Shown here one piece after another: positions 49,338-60,277 of a stretch of 64,000 bases of DNA; position 1 is the stretch's first letter, and each line of letters starts with the position of its first letter. Below the pieces are notes generated by a model. That model made no database searches, was not told the DNA's origin, and saw only the letters and a list, made by a program, of their open reading frames with translations. The stretch is taken from positions 1,267,501 through 1,331,500 of the forward strand of contig OX359268.1 of NCBI GenBank assembly GCA_947179155.2, in the 5' to 3' direction. This DNA is from Hedera helix (taxonomy: Eukaryota; Streptophyta; Magnoliopsida; Apiales; Araliaceae). Both the position numbers and the translations under genes were made by a program.

Positions 49338-49560
49338 ACATCAACAGTTCATCTTTGTACTACGGGCCAAAGATATTCAATATAGCACCAACGGTCATGA
49401 TTATACCAGATTCAGCCTTTGGTCATAATCATACCAAACAACAGTTCATCTTTGTACTACGGGCCAAAGATATTCAATATAGCACCAACGGTCATGATTA
49501 TACCAGATTCAGCCTTTGGTCATAATCATACCAAACAACAGTTCATCTTTGCACTACGGG
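49338..49560. repeat. About 110-bp tandem repeat in the solo LTR
   Basis: AACAGTTCATCTTTGTACTA at about 49342, 49440 and 49538. Units share ACGGGCCAAAGATATTCAAT and ATTCAGCCTTTGGTCATAAT. Two full copies and one partial. Confidence 0.85.
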
Positions 49561-50067
49561 CCAAAGAGAACATTCACCACGTGCCATAAAAGACACCGAA
49601 CAGATGTATCGCCTTTAACCTATTATATCGCCTTTAACCTATCATCTGTTCAACAAATATATCACATCTGTGCCCCCGGCCACAGATATTCACAACAGCT
49701 TGATTTTTGGATGATTAGAATGATATAAACGATGAACAGAAGAAATAGGATAACAATAAGTATCGGAAGTTTACTTTGTACAGATTCAAATAATGTCCAA
49801 ATTGTCAACATGATGTGGAGTGAAATTTAAAAATGATATTCAAGATCCACAGTTCAGAATAACGGTTACAATTCAATAGAAAGGTTCACGTAAATAGAAA
49901 GGTTCAGTTGAAATAATGAAGTTCAACTATTATGGAACATATAATATTTTCAGGAATTATAGAAGCAATAGTTCCATAATAAATTTCGATTTAGGAGTAT
50001 GAAAGAAAATAATATCCCTTACCGTAGCAGGTTTGATTAACAAAAGGTGAAGGAAATTAATACAAAG

Positions 50068-50270
50068 GGTTATTCACCAACAGGCGGCAATCCGCTCCGT
50101 AAGGTTATTCCCACAATTTAATAGAATTTGAGTACAAAGAGTTATTCACCAAACAGGCGGCAATCCGCTCCGTAAGGTTATTCTCAGAGATTAATAATGA
50201 ATGAATACGAAAGGTTATTCACCAACAGGCGGCAATCCGCTCCGTAAGGTTATTCCCACAATTTAATACA
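50068..50270. repeat. Three copies of a 70-80-bp repeat in the solo LTR
   Basis: GGCGGCAATCCGCTCCGTAA occurs at about 50083, 50156 and 50228, each preceded by GTTATTCACCAA and followed by GGTTATTC. Confidence 0.9.
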
Positions 50271-50624
50271 TGGAAATAAAAGACACGTCTTATGAGTAAG
50301 GAAGAAACAATATTATTATCGAGACTCAAATAATGATAATCCCTTACCATAGTATGTTTGAATAATGGAAGATGAAAAAGATGGTATCCCTTACCGTAAC
50401 ACGTGACTGGATATTGATTTAAATGAGGTTGATTAACTTGAACAGTACACGTATACTTATAGATCTTCACAAATACTCAAGATGACTTAAGCACACTTAG
50501 AGAGAACTTTCACAAGAAGTATTTAGAGAGAGAAAGAAAGAACAAGTAAGGAAGTTTATGAAAAATTCTTAAGTTAAGGCTTCTATTTATAGCCAAAAAT
50601 CTCATCATTCATTTAATCTAAACC

Positions 50625-50930
50625 ATTCATTTAAAGATCATCTTTTAATCTACACCATCCATTTCAAATATTATATTATCTTTAATCTACACCATTCATT
50701 TCATATCACCTAATAATCACCTAACTTTATATTATAAACAAATCAATTTAATTATTCAACAATAATTCACACTTTAATCTACACCATTCATTTCATATTA
50801 CCTAATAATCACCTAACTTTATATTATAAACAAATCAATTCAATTATTCAACAATAATTCACACTTTAATCTACACCATTCATTTCATATCACCTAATAA
50901 TCACCTAACTTTATATTATAAACAAATAAC
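50625..50930. repeat. About 111-bp tandem repeat in the solo LTR
   Basis: TAATCTACACCATTCATTTC recurs near 50686, 50774 and 50867, with CACCTAATAATCACCTAACT and TATTATAAACAAAT in each unit. Confidence 0.85.
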
Positions 50931-51039
50931 TTTATCAATTCAATTATTATGACTAATTGTTATAAATACAGTATAGTTAGCTCTTAGATATCAAGTCAAT
51001 AAATTAATGAAATACAACTGTTTAAATAACATCATAATA

Positions 51040-51400
51040 GAGATAACAATAAAGCATACGTTACTGTGTAATGACAATTATTGATTCAATAATGTGAATT
51101 ACTGTGCATATGTTACTGTGACAATTATTAGGTTCAATAATTTTAAAAACAGTGCAACAACAATTATTGACTCAATGATATAAAATACAGTGTAATGACA
51201 ATTATTAAATCAATAATGCAAAATACTGTGTAACAACAATTATTGAATTGATAATATAAAATATTATGCAGTGACAATTATCGATGAAATGATGCGTAAC
51301 AGTTACGGTGTAAATTATCAGACCAATAATATGAGACACTATGCAATACCGTGTGTTACTGTAGAGTACCGTGTGCTACAGAAAATACCATAAACTACCG
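51040..51400. repeat. Degenerate CAATTATT / TACTGTG repeats in the solo LTR
   Basis: About eight loosely spaced units combining ACAATTATTGA, TCAATAAT and TACTGTG, followed by TACCGTGT..TACCGTA variants. Confidence 0.7.
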
Positions 51401-51725
51401 TATGCTACTATTCTTTTATCACCGGTATTTTAACAGTTCCGTTGACTATTTTTATTTAAAAAGGTTACTTCTGTCGTTTTCTATATCCGACAAATATTCC
51501 GTTGTGGGGTCCACCAATAATTTATTATTTCGGCGCCGTCGTACGGCACGAATATTCCCCGACCAAACGAATATTCCCCGACAAAGCGAATATTGTCCGA
51601 CAAAATAAAATTTGCACATAACATCCTTAACTTTCAATTTTGTTAATTTAACCACTTACTGTTTCAAAAAAAATATATATGAAGAAAAATTAAATTTTGT
51701 ATTTCATAAAATTCGGGGTCTTACA

Positions 51726-52298
51726 TCTGGCGCGTCTCGCCTCAGTGTCCACCTGATGTGTAGCAAATCTCGCCAATTCATTGAACTTGGCGGCATATTC
51801 GAATACGGACAAGTTACCTTGCTTCAGCTCTAGGAATTTGATTTCCATCCTAGCTTGTGTACTCTCTGGAAAGTAGTTTTCCAAGAATACCTCCTTGAAT
51901 CGCGCCCATGCGATTGTTCCCGCCCCTGCTTTACTCTTATTGGCCTTCCACCAGTGGCTGGCCTCTCCTTTCATCATGAAGGTAGCAAATGAGGTCATTT
52001 GCTCCTCCGCTACTCGTGCGACCTCGAAGACTTTTTCCATCTCCTCTATCCAGGTCTGTGCTTCTATAGGATCCGTGGTCCCTTTGAACTCGGGTGGTCC
52101 TATCAGTTTGAAGTCTTTAAAGGTTGCTAGTGGAGCGGCAGGGTTTGTTGCTCCAGTAGCCCCTGCGTTGCATCCGCGAAATGCTCCCATTAGCATTTCT
52201 ACGAACTCTTGGACAGGGTTTGTTGGTACCCCTCCTGCGTTCACTGACTCTTCGGGTGGTGGTGGGGGTAGTCGTTGATTTCTTCTTTGTGGCGACAT
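51726..52298 (-). pseudogene. Chromovirus gag, N-terminal part
   Basis: Starts MSPQRRNQRLPPPP at 52298. The Ty3-type Gag (retrotrans_gag) domain covers about residues 60-190: FKLIGPPEFKGTTDPIEAQT, WIEEMEKVF, ASHWWKANKS, WARFKEVFLENYFP, GNLSVFEYAAKFNELARF. The frame is cut after about residue 191 by the solo LTR at 51725 and picks up in the same frame at 48773. A splice-acceptor-like TTTCTTTATACAG lies just before the ATG. Confidence 0.88.
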
Positions 52299-52638
52299 TT
52301 TCTGTATAAAGAAAATTTAATTAATTAAAGTTGTTTCAATCTTTTTACTTTCGTTTTGTAGCTTAAGTATTTTAAACTAAAGCACAAATAATCATCTTGA
52401 CATATATAAACATAAACGAAAATGCATTTATATTCATATGCTAAATCACAGTGCGTAGCACTTTTACATCATAAGCATACTGCTATAAACGCTGCTAACC
52501 CCGATAGTTAAAACAAAAGACGGGATCTAACATATCCCACAACTTCATAGAGTTGGGATTTACAACATACTAACCCTCTATCAAAACAAAAGTTGGGTTT
52601 CTACTGCATCTATGTCAACATAAATAAAGAAAATACTA

Positions 52639-53400
52639 CTAACGGTGCATCCTTCGACGAACCGCATCGTCGTACTCCTCATCTCCAATAGCCCTGACCA
52701 CACCCCTACTGATGGTGTGCAAGGTCTGGCCCTCCTCGGCAGGGTAATAGTGCACCATACTCTGGATCCTACCAACTGATGAGCGATAGACGTAACTGAG
52801 TCTATCTATCCTCACCTTCTTCTCCCTAACCTCCTCCTCCAGTTCCATCATCTGCCCGTGAGCTGCATCACGCTGAAACTCCATATCTAACCTTGCCTCA
52901 ACGGCCTGCTGCATCTGGCCCCTCATGGCCTCCCTCTCTGCCTGTGTCTGCTGAATCTTCAGCTCAGCGGCAACTAACTTGGCCTCTATCTCGGCCATCC
53001 TCGCCTTTAGCTCTATGTTCTCGCCAGAGAACATATAAGCTGTATCTCTGTACTGCTGCTCTGTCTGCTGGTGGATCTGGTTCTGCTCCTCAAGGTGCTG
53101 AACCCTCTCCTCTAGCTCATCGTTAGCCGTAGTGAGAGTATCGATGATGTCACTGGCGACAGTGCCCATGCCATCAATATACTCCGCTGGCTCCTCATCC
53201 TCATCATCATCAGTATCAGCCTCCTCCTCACTGTACTGCCCCATAACTCCGCCCCAGACAGCGTCCTCTCTATCTCCCTCCTCGGGATCTGACTCTGGCT
53301 CCTCGACAGGTGCAGCCACCCGTGGCTGTGCGGTATCCATAGGGATATCCGTAAAAATCACCTCCTCTACAGCAGTGCTCAACTGTCCTATCTCCGTCAT
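52639..53400 (-). CDS. Extra ORF upstream of gag in the chromovirus, acidic and coiled-coil
   Basis: It is 253 aa, between the PBS and gag, in the sense direction of the element. The start at 53400 (MTEIGQLSTAVEEV) is favoured because the upstream part of the longer frame looks like leader and a splice-acceptor-like TTATGTTATTGTAG ends two bases before. Residues 20-80 are strongly acidic (EEADTDDDEDEEPAEY). About 90-205 are heptad-rich and Glu/Gln/Arg-rich (ELEERVQHLEEQNQ, EIEAKLVAAELKIQQ, MELEEEVREKKVRIDRLS), which suggests a coiled coil. No domain is recognised. Extra ORFs upstream of gag are known in Ogre/Tat gypsy elements, but I do not recall one as standard in Tekay. It is intact while gag-pol is broken. 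The function is unknown. Confidence 0.6.
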   Translation of the reverse strand: MTEIGQLSTAVEEVIFTDIPMDTAQPRVAAPVEEPESDPEEGDREDAVWGGVMGQYSEEEADTDDDEDEEPAEYIDGMGTVASDIIDTLTTANDELEERVQHLEEQNQIHQQTEQQYRDTAYMFSGENIELKARMAEIEAKLVAAELKIQQTQAEREAMRGQMQQAVEARLDMEFQRDAAHGQMMELEEEVREKKVRIDRLSYVYRSSVGRIQSMVHYYPAEEGQTLHTISRGVVRAIGDEEYDDAVRRRMHR

Positions 53401-53627
53401 CCTACAATAACATAAATAACACATGTTAGTACAACAATAAAATATATTCATTGATGAAATGAAATGATATTTTATCATGTACATCTCGGCTCGATGGATT
53501 TTCTCAATCCATCTCCAAAAATACACAACATGATGAATCTCCCCAATTCATCTCCTAACGCACTCGATAAGAGTTTAGTACTAAGGTTATAACCTAGGTT
53601 TCGCAATCCTAGCGTTTCTAACCTATA

Positions 53628-53639
53628 GCTCTGATACCA
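53628..53639 (-). promoter_or_regulatory. Primer binding site of the chromovirus, tRNA-Met type
   Basis: TGGTATCAGAGC on the minus strand, three bases after the 5' LTR end at 53643. Confidence 0.92.
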
Positions 53640-53642
53640 ACC

Positions 53643-54449
53643 TGTGACGACCCCAAATCCGGGTTCTTTAACCTCGGGTTTGGTTCTCACTGTACAATAC
53701 TTAACCATAATGAAATACATAAATTGTATTCAACTTCGCGGAATAATACAAAAAGTTCCTTAATCAAAAGGCTACAACTTCCCAAGGTCTATTACCTTAA
53801 TCTTAAACATTACATATCTTAAGGAAATACAAAAGATTTACAACAGTAATTACATAACAGTAATATAAACTAGCATGCAATTACTAAAACTAAGCATTCG
53901 CTTTCCCCTTGCCTTTGTCCGATTTAGAGCTTTCGGGAATGGCTGAAATATAGTCATGATATAGCAAGAATGAGCAACTAAATGGCTCAGCAAGTTTATA
54001 AACAACAATTATACGATATATCATGATGAAGGGAAATAACTTCAAGGTTTCAACAATAGCAATTGTGAAAGATAACAAGAATCAATGTTCAATAAAAGAA
54101 GGAATTGACTCTTTACTGCTGAGTGGTCTTTAATGACCCTGAACTGCTACTAAGGTAGAACAGACATACAATGTCTGACTCCTTGTTAAAATAACGGGAC
54201 ACTTGAGGGGATCAGTCCTCTCATGTCCTATGTATATGCATCACATTTAGTTTTCTTGCGCGCTGTCGGTTCTCCGACAAATAAAAATCCCCTTTAACTA
54301 GGGTTGTTCTTTCTCAGTCTTACTGTAAGAATCCGCACCAGCCAATGGTTTGGATAAGCTCTTATAATATTCAATTAAATGAATTTAACATGCATTTGTC
54401 TAGCCGAAACGATTAGCTTAGACATTCTTAAACAGTTGCAAAAGCACTA
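53643..54449 (-). repeat. Truncated 5' LTR segment (LTR-B), 807 bp
   Basis: Matches LTR-A 41110-41916 at a constant offset of 12533. It stops after GCAAAAGCACTA. The next 19 bases (54450-54468) repeat AACAGTTGCAAAAGCACTA, and then MULE sequence begins. Confidence 0.95.
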
Positions 54450-54468
54450 AACAGTTGCAAAAGCACTA
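54450..54468. repeat. 19-bp repeat at the duplication junction
   Basis: AACAGTTGCAAAAGCACTA repeats the last bases of LTR-B. One or two A bases are shared with the MULE sequence that follows. This looks like template switching or filler at a break. Confidence 0.9.
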
Positions 54469-56585
54469 ACATTAAACAATTAAAAGAAACAAAACAGTAC
54501 ACGAAAAATAAATAAATTAAAATCAGTAACCAAATTTATTGTTAATGGTAACCAACCATAATGTTATTGGTAACCGACGTACCTGTCTAGAACCAAACAC
54601 TAAATCATTCAACTGGTCAGTTTTGGAAGCCTTCCCTAATTCCTTTCATCTAAATAATCTAAGTTTTGGCATATTCAATACAGAAACCCCTAACTTTAAG
54701 AGTAGAAATGGTTTCAAACAAGATAACTTGGAAAACATATGGCAAACCATTCAACTTATAAGATTTACGATAATTGTCCTTGTAAAAATTATACATAACA
54801 CCCCCATTCATGCCATTCTTTAAATGTCCTTTCAGAGCAAAGGATAAAGAATTCTTCGCCTGTTCAAAGGCAAATTTCCCCCACGAATAACTATCAAGGT
54901 CGCTATAAGAGATAAAGTTAAACAATGCCTCATCAACATGATTATCTGAAACAGTAGCTAATATGAAATTGAAAACCAAGAATATATTAAACATCCTGAC
55001 AGCCTCCTCATCATCCTCAAATACAACAGTCCGGTATATCATTCCGATACCAGTACAGGTCACAACCTCATCTCCAAAAAACCTATCCACCAACTGATTG
55101 TTCATTCCCTTGAATGCAGAAATATCCTAATTTCCTTGCCAACTCAAACCAGAAATTAAACAAAATTCTGGCAGCCCAAAGCTTACCCTTTTCTCACCAA
55201 ACAAAAACCATATCTCCCTTTGTCCCTTTGATAAACTTCTCTCACCAAAGCCTGATGAATTAATTGTGAAAATATTTTCGGCTCCCCAACATCTACAAAA
55301 TTCTCAAAACAAGTTTTTTTAAGCTTTCCTAATTGATTTTCAGTCAATTTCTTCATAATGAAAATAGGCACTTCAATGTTAGACCAATAGATTATTTTTT
55401 CAGTGAAATTGCGTTGACGCTCCTCGTAATATAAATCCCAAATCTGCAAATACAATTACATTACCATAAACAAACAAGCAAAATACTCCCAACCTCAAAT
55501 TAAACCAAATTAATCAAACACGTTAAAAAAATAACCAAATTGAAACTGCATTACTAAAAAACAATAATGAGTATTTGCGTTAACATAACATACACAGTAA
55601 CCAAATCAAAATCTAACAGTCACCACAACATAACTATTGTGTAACAAAATTCATTTCAACATCTTCACAATCAGTAGTATCCAAATATATCAAAACTAGT
55701 CACCAAAACATAATCAGTAGGTTTCTAAAAATAATTTTATCAACCTCTGTATTGTCAAAAAGTAACTAGTAATCAAATCAGACTATAATAGTAACCAACC
55801 CTGCACTTGGAGGTTACATAACCATTTTAACAAATATACATTACTCAGTTACCAAATAAGACAACACTAGTTCCCAAAATAAATTCACAATTAGCCAAAA
55901 ACAACTAAGTATTCTAAATTCTTAAAAACAATTAAAAAAGCACACCTTAAGATATTTTTGGCGGGAGATAATATTACGGCTATAAATATCATCTTCGACT
56001 TCATTCGCAATTTTGTTTGGCTGTTCTTCAAAATCAGACTCCAAATCAAGCGATTCCTTAAGCTTCTTAGAAACATGTCTCCTCGATTTTTTATCCTTAA
56101 TAGTGGATTTGACCACTCCCTTCTTCCCCTGTTTTGAGGACTTCACAACACCAGCCTTCCCATCTTTATTCACATGAAGAGAAGAATCATCCTCTGTAAT
56201 TCTTTTACTCTTCCCATCATTCTTCTTATCATCCATCCCCCCAACCTTCTTTCTCGTAGAAACCATGCTTTAACAAATCGAAAGAAATAAAAAAACGGCG
56301 ACAATAACAAAGATGAAGACTCAACGGCGACAACCAGAGAAGAAAAAAATAACTTGACGACAAAGAAGAGAAATATTGTTTCCAACGGATGAATACTGAA
56401 CTTAGAAGAATATAAGTTTGGTTTCCAAGTTCCCAAATTATAAAATAAGGGTTTAAAATTGAAATAGATAGAAACGGCAAATGAGAAGGAAAGGCATGCA
56501 ATTCAAATTGCCCCCATTATACACAAAAACCAATAACAGTACCCAATTTAAAAACTAATTTGTCACATCAATAACCCATTAAAAC
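54469..56585 (-). repeat. Duplicated MULE segment inside the 5' LTR
   Basis: It is 2117 bp and matches 38993-41109 at a constant offset of 15476 with no indels. Two differences were seen by eye (39554 against 55033, and near 40717 against 56193). It ends with the TSD AAAAC and the LTR start, exactly as at 41105-41110. Confidence 0.95.
54582..56266 (-). pseudogene. Second, truncated copy of the MULE DUF1985/Ulp1 gene
   Basis: Holds exon 1 (56266-55946) and the DUF1985-like exon (about 55448-54582), but not the linker or the C48 protease part. Exon 1 is open here: codon GAG stands where the first copy has TAG (near 40717), so this copy keeps the older state or the first copy decayed after the duplication. 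Frameshifts and stops in the DUF1985 exon are shared with the first copy, so they predate the duplication. Confidence 0.8.
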
Positions 56586-58131
56586 TGTGACGACCCCAAA
56601 CCCGGGTTCTTTAACCTCGGGTTTGGTTCTCACTGTACAATACTTAACCATAATGAAATACATAAATTGTATTCAACTTCGCGGAATAATACAAAAGGTT
56701 CCTTAATCAAAAGGCTACAACTTCCCAAGGTCTATTACCTTAATCTTAAACATTACATATCTTAAGGAAATACAAAAGATTTACAACAGTAATTACATAA
56801 CAGTAATATAAACTAGCATGCAATTACTAAAACTAAGCATTCGCTTTCCCCTTGCCTTTGTCCGATTTAGAGCTTTCGGGAATGGCTGAAATATAGTCAT
56901 GATATAGCAAGAATGAGCAACTAAATGGCTCAGCAAGTTTATAAACAACAATTATACGATATATCATGATGAAGGGAAATAACTTCAAGGTTTCAACAAT
57001 AGCAATTGTGAAAGATAACAAGAATCAATGTTCAATAAAAGAAGGAATTGACTCTTTACTGCTGAGTGGTCTTTAATGACCCTGAACTGCTACTAAGGTA
57101 GAACAGACATACAATGTCTGACTCCTTGTTAAAATAACGGGACACTTGAGGGGATCAGTCCTCTCATGTCCTATGTATATGCATCACATTTAGTTTTCTT
57201 GCGCGCTGTCGGTTCTCCGACAAATAAAAATCCCCTTTAACTAGGGTTGTTCTTTCTCAGTCTTACTGTAAGAATCTGCAACAGCCAATGGTTTGGATAA
57301 GCTCTTATAATATTCAATTAAATGAATTTAACATGCATTTGTCTAGTCGAAACGATTAGCTTAGACATTCTTAAACAGTTGCAAAAGCACTATGTGCGAA
57401 TACAATAATCAATAACGATGTGAAGTAATTTTTGATAATTAATTCACTCAAAGGTCTGTCAAGTAACTACGAGTGTAGAATACTTGCTCAACAATAATTG
57501 AAATGTAAATATGGTTGAATAATAATTGCAAAAATAAGTACAAGTTAAGGGTAGAAAACTTGCCTTGTGCGTGGTCTACTGCTAATCAGTTCAATTTAAT
57601 TCTCTTTAGATAGACCTAACAATTAATCACGTTGATATTCGAATTAGTATCATATACGCATTCATATGATAACATCTATACATGTTATATCTGACCACAT
57701 AATTAAATAATTAAGGGTATATTAAACACTTAGAACATATTATCATTACTTGATAATATTTCCATCACATAAAACCTATATTAATTACTTAATATAGTTC
57801 ACATTCTTATCTAACATTATTAACAATTAATAATATTCCATTAGTCTTATAATATTATTAATCATTTAATAATATTCTATTATCCTTCTAATATTATTAA
57901 TCCCTTAATAATATTGTATTAATCTTTTAATATTATTAACAATTTAATAATACATTAACCACATTATTAATATTATTAATTATTTAATAATATTTTATTC
58001 ATTATCTAATATTATTAATCATTTAATAATATTTTAATCATTATCTAATATTATTAATCTTTTTAATAATATTTTATTCATTTACTAATATTATTATTTA
58101 TTTAATAATATTTTCTTGACTTATTAATATT

Positions 58132-58163
58132 ATTATCCATTTAATAATAATTTAATCATTTAC
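58132..58163. repeat. 32-bp direct repeat, left of the GC-rich insert
   Basis: ATTATCCATTTAATAATAAT plus a further 12 bases ending TTTAC, identical to 60246-60277. Single copy in LTR-A (near 42692-42723). Confidence 0.92.
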
Positions 58164-58498
58164 GAGCGAGCGGCTGCCCAGCTCGCCGGTGAGCTGGCGG
58201 GGGTGGAAAGGGGGCAGCGCCCCCTGGAAGCCAAGCACAATTATTAAATTCTATATCAAGTCGCAGCCCTCCGAACTAGCCTCCCAGAACAATGTGGCAC
58301 GTTTCCCAGGGATTTCCGGATTGCAAAAATACAGCCTTCCAAAATAATACCGCAGAAATTGGCGAATTAAGACCGCGTGGCACGAAAATCGAGAAAAGCA
58401 AGCCAGACAGCCGCGGATGCATCTGCGGCCAAACGACTTTCGAGGTTCGCACGGCTCGAGGAGACGGCACACGGCAGCCGAGGAAGCGGCGTGCCGCC

Positions 58499-58586
58499 CA
58501 GCCGCAGATGGATCTGCGGCCAGCCGCAGATGGATCTGCGGCCAGCCGCAGATGGATCTGCGGCCAGCCGCAGATGCATCTGCGGC
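58499..58586. repeat. Four tandem 22-bp palindromic units
   Basis: GCCGCAGATGGATCTGCGGC three times (58501, 58523, 58545) and GCCGCAGATGCATCTGCGGC once (58567, a perfect palindrome), each preceded by CA. A related single unit GCCGCGGATGCATCTGCGGC lies at 58410-58429. Confidence 0.95.
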
Positions 58587-60088
58587 TGCCTGGAAATGGC
58601 TATAGATCGCCATTTCCACCCGAGAGCTGAAGGAGAGGAAGAAAAAAAGAAAGAAAAAGAGAGAGAGAAAGATCGCGGGAGAGAGAGAGAAAGCTCGGTT
58701 TTGGTTAGATTTAAGCATTAGATCCATATTGTTGTGCTATTTTAGTTGAGTGATCTTGTGGTGTAGTTCATTTTATGATATAAGAGGCTCGAATCGACGT
58801 TTTGCAAGGTGAAAAGTTGTTTGTTTTGGGTTTTTTTGTTTGTATTGTTAGTATAGCATTGTGTTTGGTTTATTTGATGTAATATGTTATTTTGTGGGTG
58901 ATGATCCGTGGGTTAGGCGTCGTTAGCGAGGGTTCCATCGGAACATAATTTCTCCTAACGCCCCGATGACACCCGTACGGTGATTTTTCGCTCGTCGTGG
59001 TAATGAGTAATGCGTAGTGTTGATTTGGGTGATATTTGGGTTATGTAATGCGATAGTGATGTTTAATATTGTTTAGATTTGACTTATTATTGGTTATGTA
59101 GCTATTTGGGTGATTGTGAGCCTAGGGAGGAGATCCCAGCGGTCGAATCCCGATGATGGACGTTTTGGGTATATGTAATCATGATATAGGGTCCATGTAT
59201 GTGTATGTTGTAATCTCGGGCCTTAAAACGATACAAAGTCGTGTTCGGGTTAAGGCCTCGTGATAATAATAAAATATGTGATTGTGGGTGTTTGGGGTTG
59301 TCGAGATGGCTCACATGCCCAAGGACAGCCCCGACATGTTGTGGATGCTTGTTTTAATTTACGACACGAAAAAACGGTTTTCCAAAATAAGGCAAACGAT
59401 GAAGATTTTCTAAAAGTGATCAATTTAGGATATTAGATTCACGAGGTTTAAAGGTTAAGTGTTTTGGCAAACTTTAATCCATGATTGATGAGTAGGCTTT
59501 AGTTGGTTTTAAAACGTCACAAAAAAATGATTTCGTAAAATAAATGAATGTTTTAATTAAACTTTGTGCATAGGTTGAAAGAGTTCTAGAAGTTGCCTTC
59601 ATGTTATTTCATCTGTTATTAGAGGGCAATGTATAGTCTTGATACCTATTTGACAAAAGTTTAAAAAACTATCTTCTGAAAACAACACCTAATAAAAAAC
59701 CATCATCGTTTTCGAAATTAAAATCAATCTTTATTATAAAACGAAGCCTCGTCATTTGGGTCAAAAGACGTCAAAACGTTTTCCAGATAAAGCATATTTG
59801 CCATATAAAGTCCAAACAAAATTCACCACAAACATTCATTTAGGCACACACACACACACGCGTACACACACATATTTTTAGGATTTAAAAGGATAGGAAA
59901 ACATCAAGATAGCGGTAACCGTGTTTCACGGAAGTCGGGGGGTGCCTAACACCTTCCCCTCGCTTAAGCAAGCCCCCGAACTCTATGAATCTCGGTTTGC
60001 GGACCAATTAAGTCGGAGTCACATATGAGCCAGCGATTACGAAAACACAATTCGGATGAGTTGGTACATCCATTTTAAATATACCAAC

Positions 60089-60100
60089 TGGCGACTCTGG
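60089..60100 (+). promoter_or_regulatory. Possible primer binding site of the inserted fragment
   Basis: TGGCGACTCTGG after ATACCAAC. The form recalls the PBS region of Tat/Ogre gypsy elements. If right, the fragment spans an LTR end and leader in plus orientation. Confidence 0.35.
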
Positions 60101-60245
60101 TCAATTGGCTCATAAAAAATCGATCTTTCAAAACCCGTCGACATTAAGCCGACCCTTTTCAAAATCACATTTAATTCAAAAGGCTAAAATTGGAAAGGGA
60201 CATTTTAATAATAAAAAACGAGACGACGAAAATCCCGGCGTCGAC

Positions 60246-60277
60246 ATTATCCATTTAATAATAATTTAATCATTTAC
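60246..60277. repeat. 32-bp direct repeat, right of the GC-rich insert
   Basis: Identical to 58132-58163; LTR-C continues from here. Confidence 0.92.

Larger units (their letters stand above)
48774..51725 (-). mobile_element. Gypsy-type solo LTR (2952 bp) inserted in gag
   Basis: The plus strand starts TGTGACGCCCCC and ends GGGGTCTTACA. On the minus strand it opens TGTAAGACCCCGAATTT, a form common in Tekay-type LTRs. TATA box at 50591-50584 on the minus strand. It holds four tandem-repeat blocks (see separate entries). No internal coding. It belongs to a different subfamily from the host LTR, with similar ends. Confidence 0.92.
58164..60245. mobile_element. GC-rich 2082-bp insert, Tat/Ogre-like LTR-leader fragment
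   Basis: Starts GAGCGAGCGGCTGCCCAGC and ends CCGGCGTCGAC, with much higher GC than the LTR around it. It contains a row of palindromes (58499-58586), a GA-rich tract (58630-58695), GGGTGCCTAACACCTTCCCC (59935-59954) and TGGCGACTCTGG (60089-60100). The last two resemble the LTR end and primer site of Tat/Ogre-type gypsy elements, from memory. TG..CA ends are lacking, so it is not a simple solo LTR. Reading frames here follow the palindromes and are not convincing. Confidence 0.6.

Noticed and set aside
58499..58586. Regular repeats with spacers resembling a CRISPR array
   Set aside because: Units are contiguous at 22 bp with a 2-bp joint and no unique spacers, and the genome is a plant.
58251..58727. 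158-codon minus frame and overlapping plus frames rich in Ala, Gly and Trp
   Set aside because: Produced by the 22-bp palindrome array, which is open on both strands. The repeated residues follow the DNA repeat.
58164..60245. Helitron
   Set aside because: No TC start or CTRR end with a 3' hairpin, and flanked by a 32-bp repeat, which Helitrons do not make.
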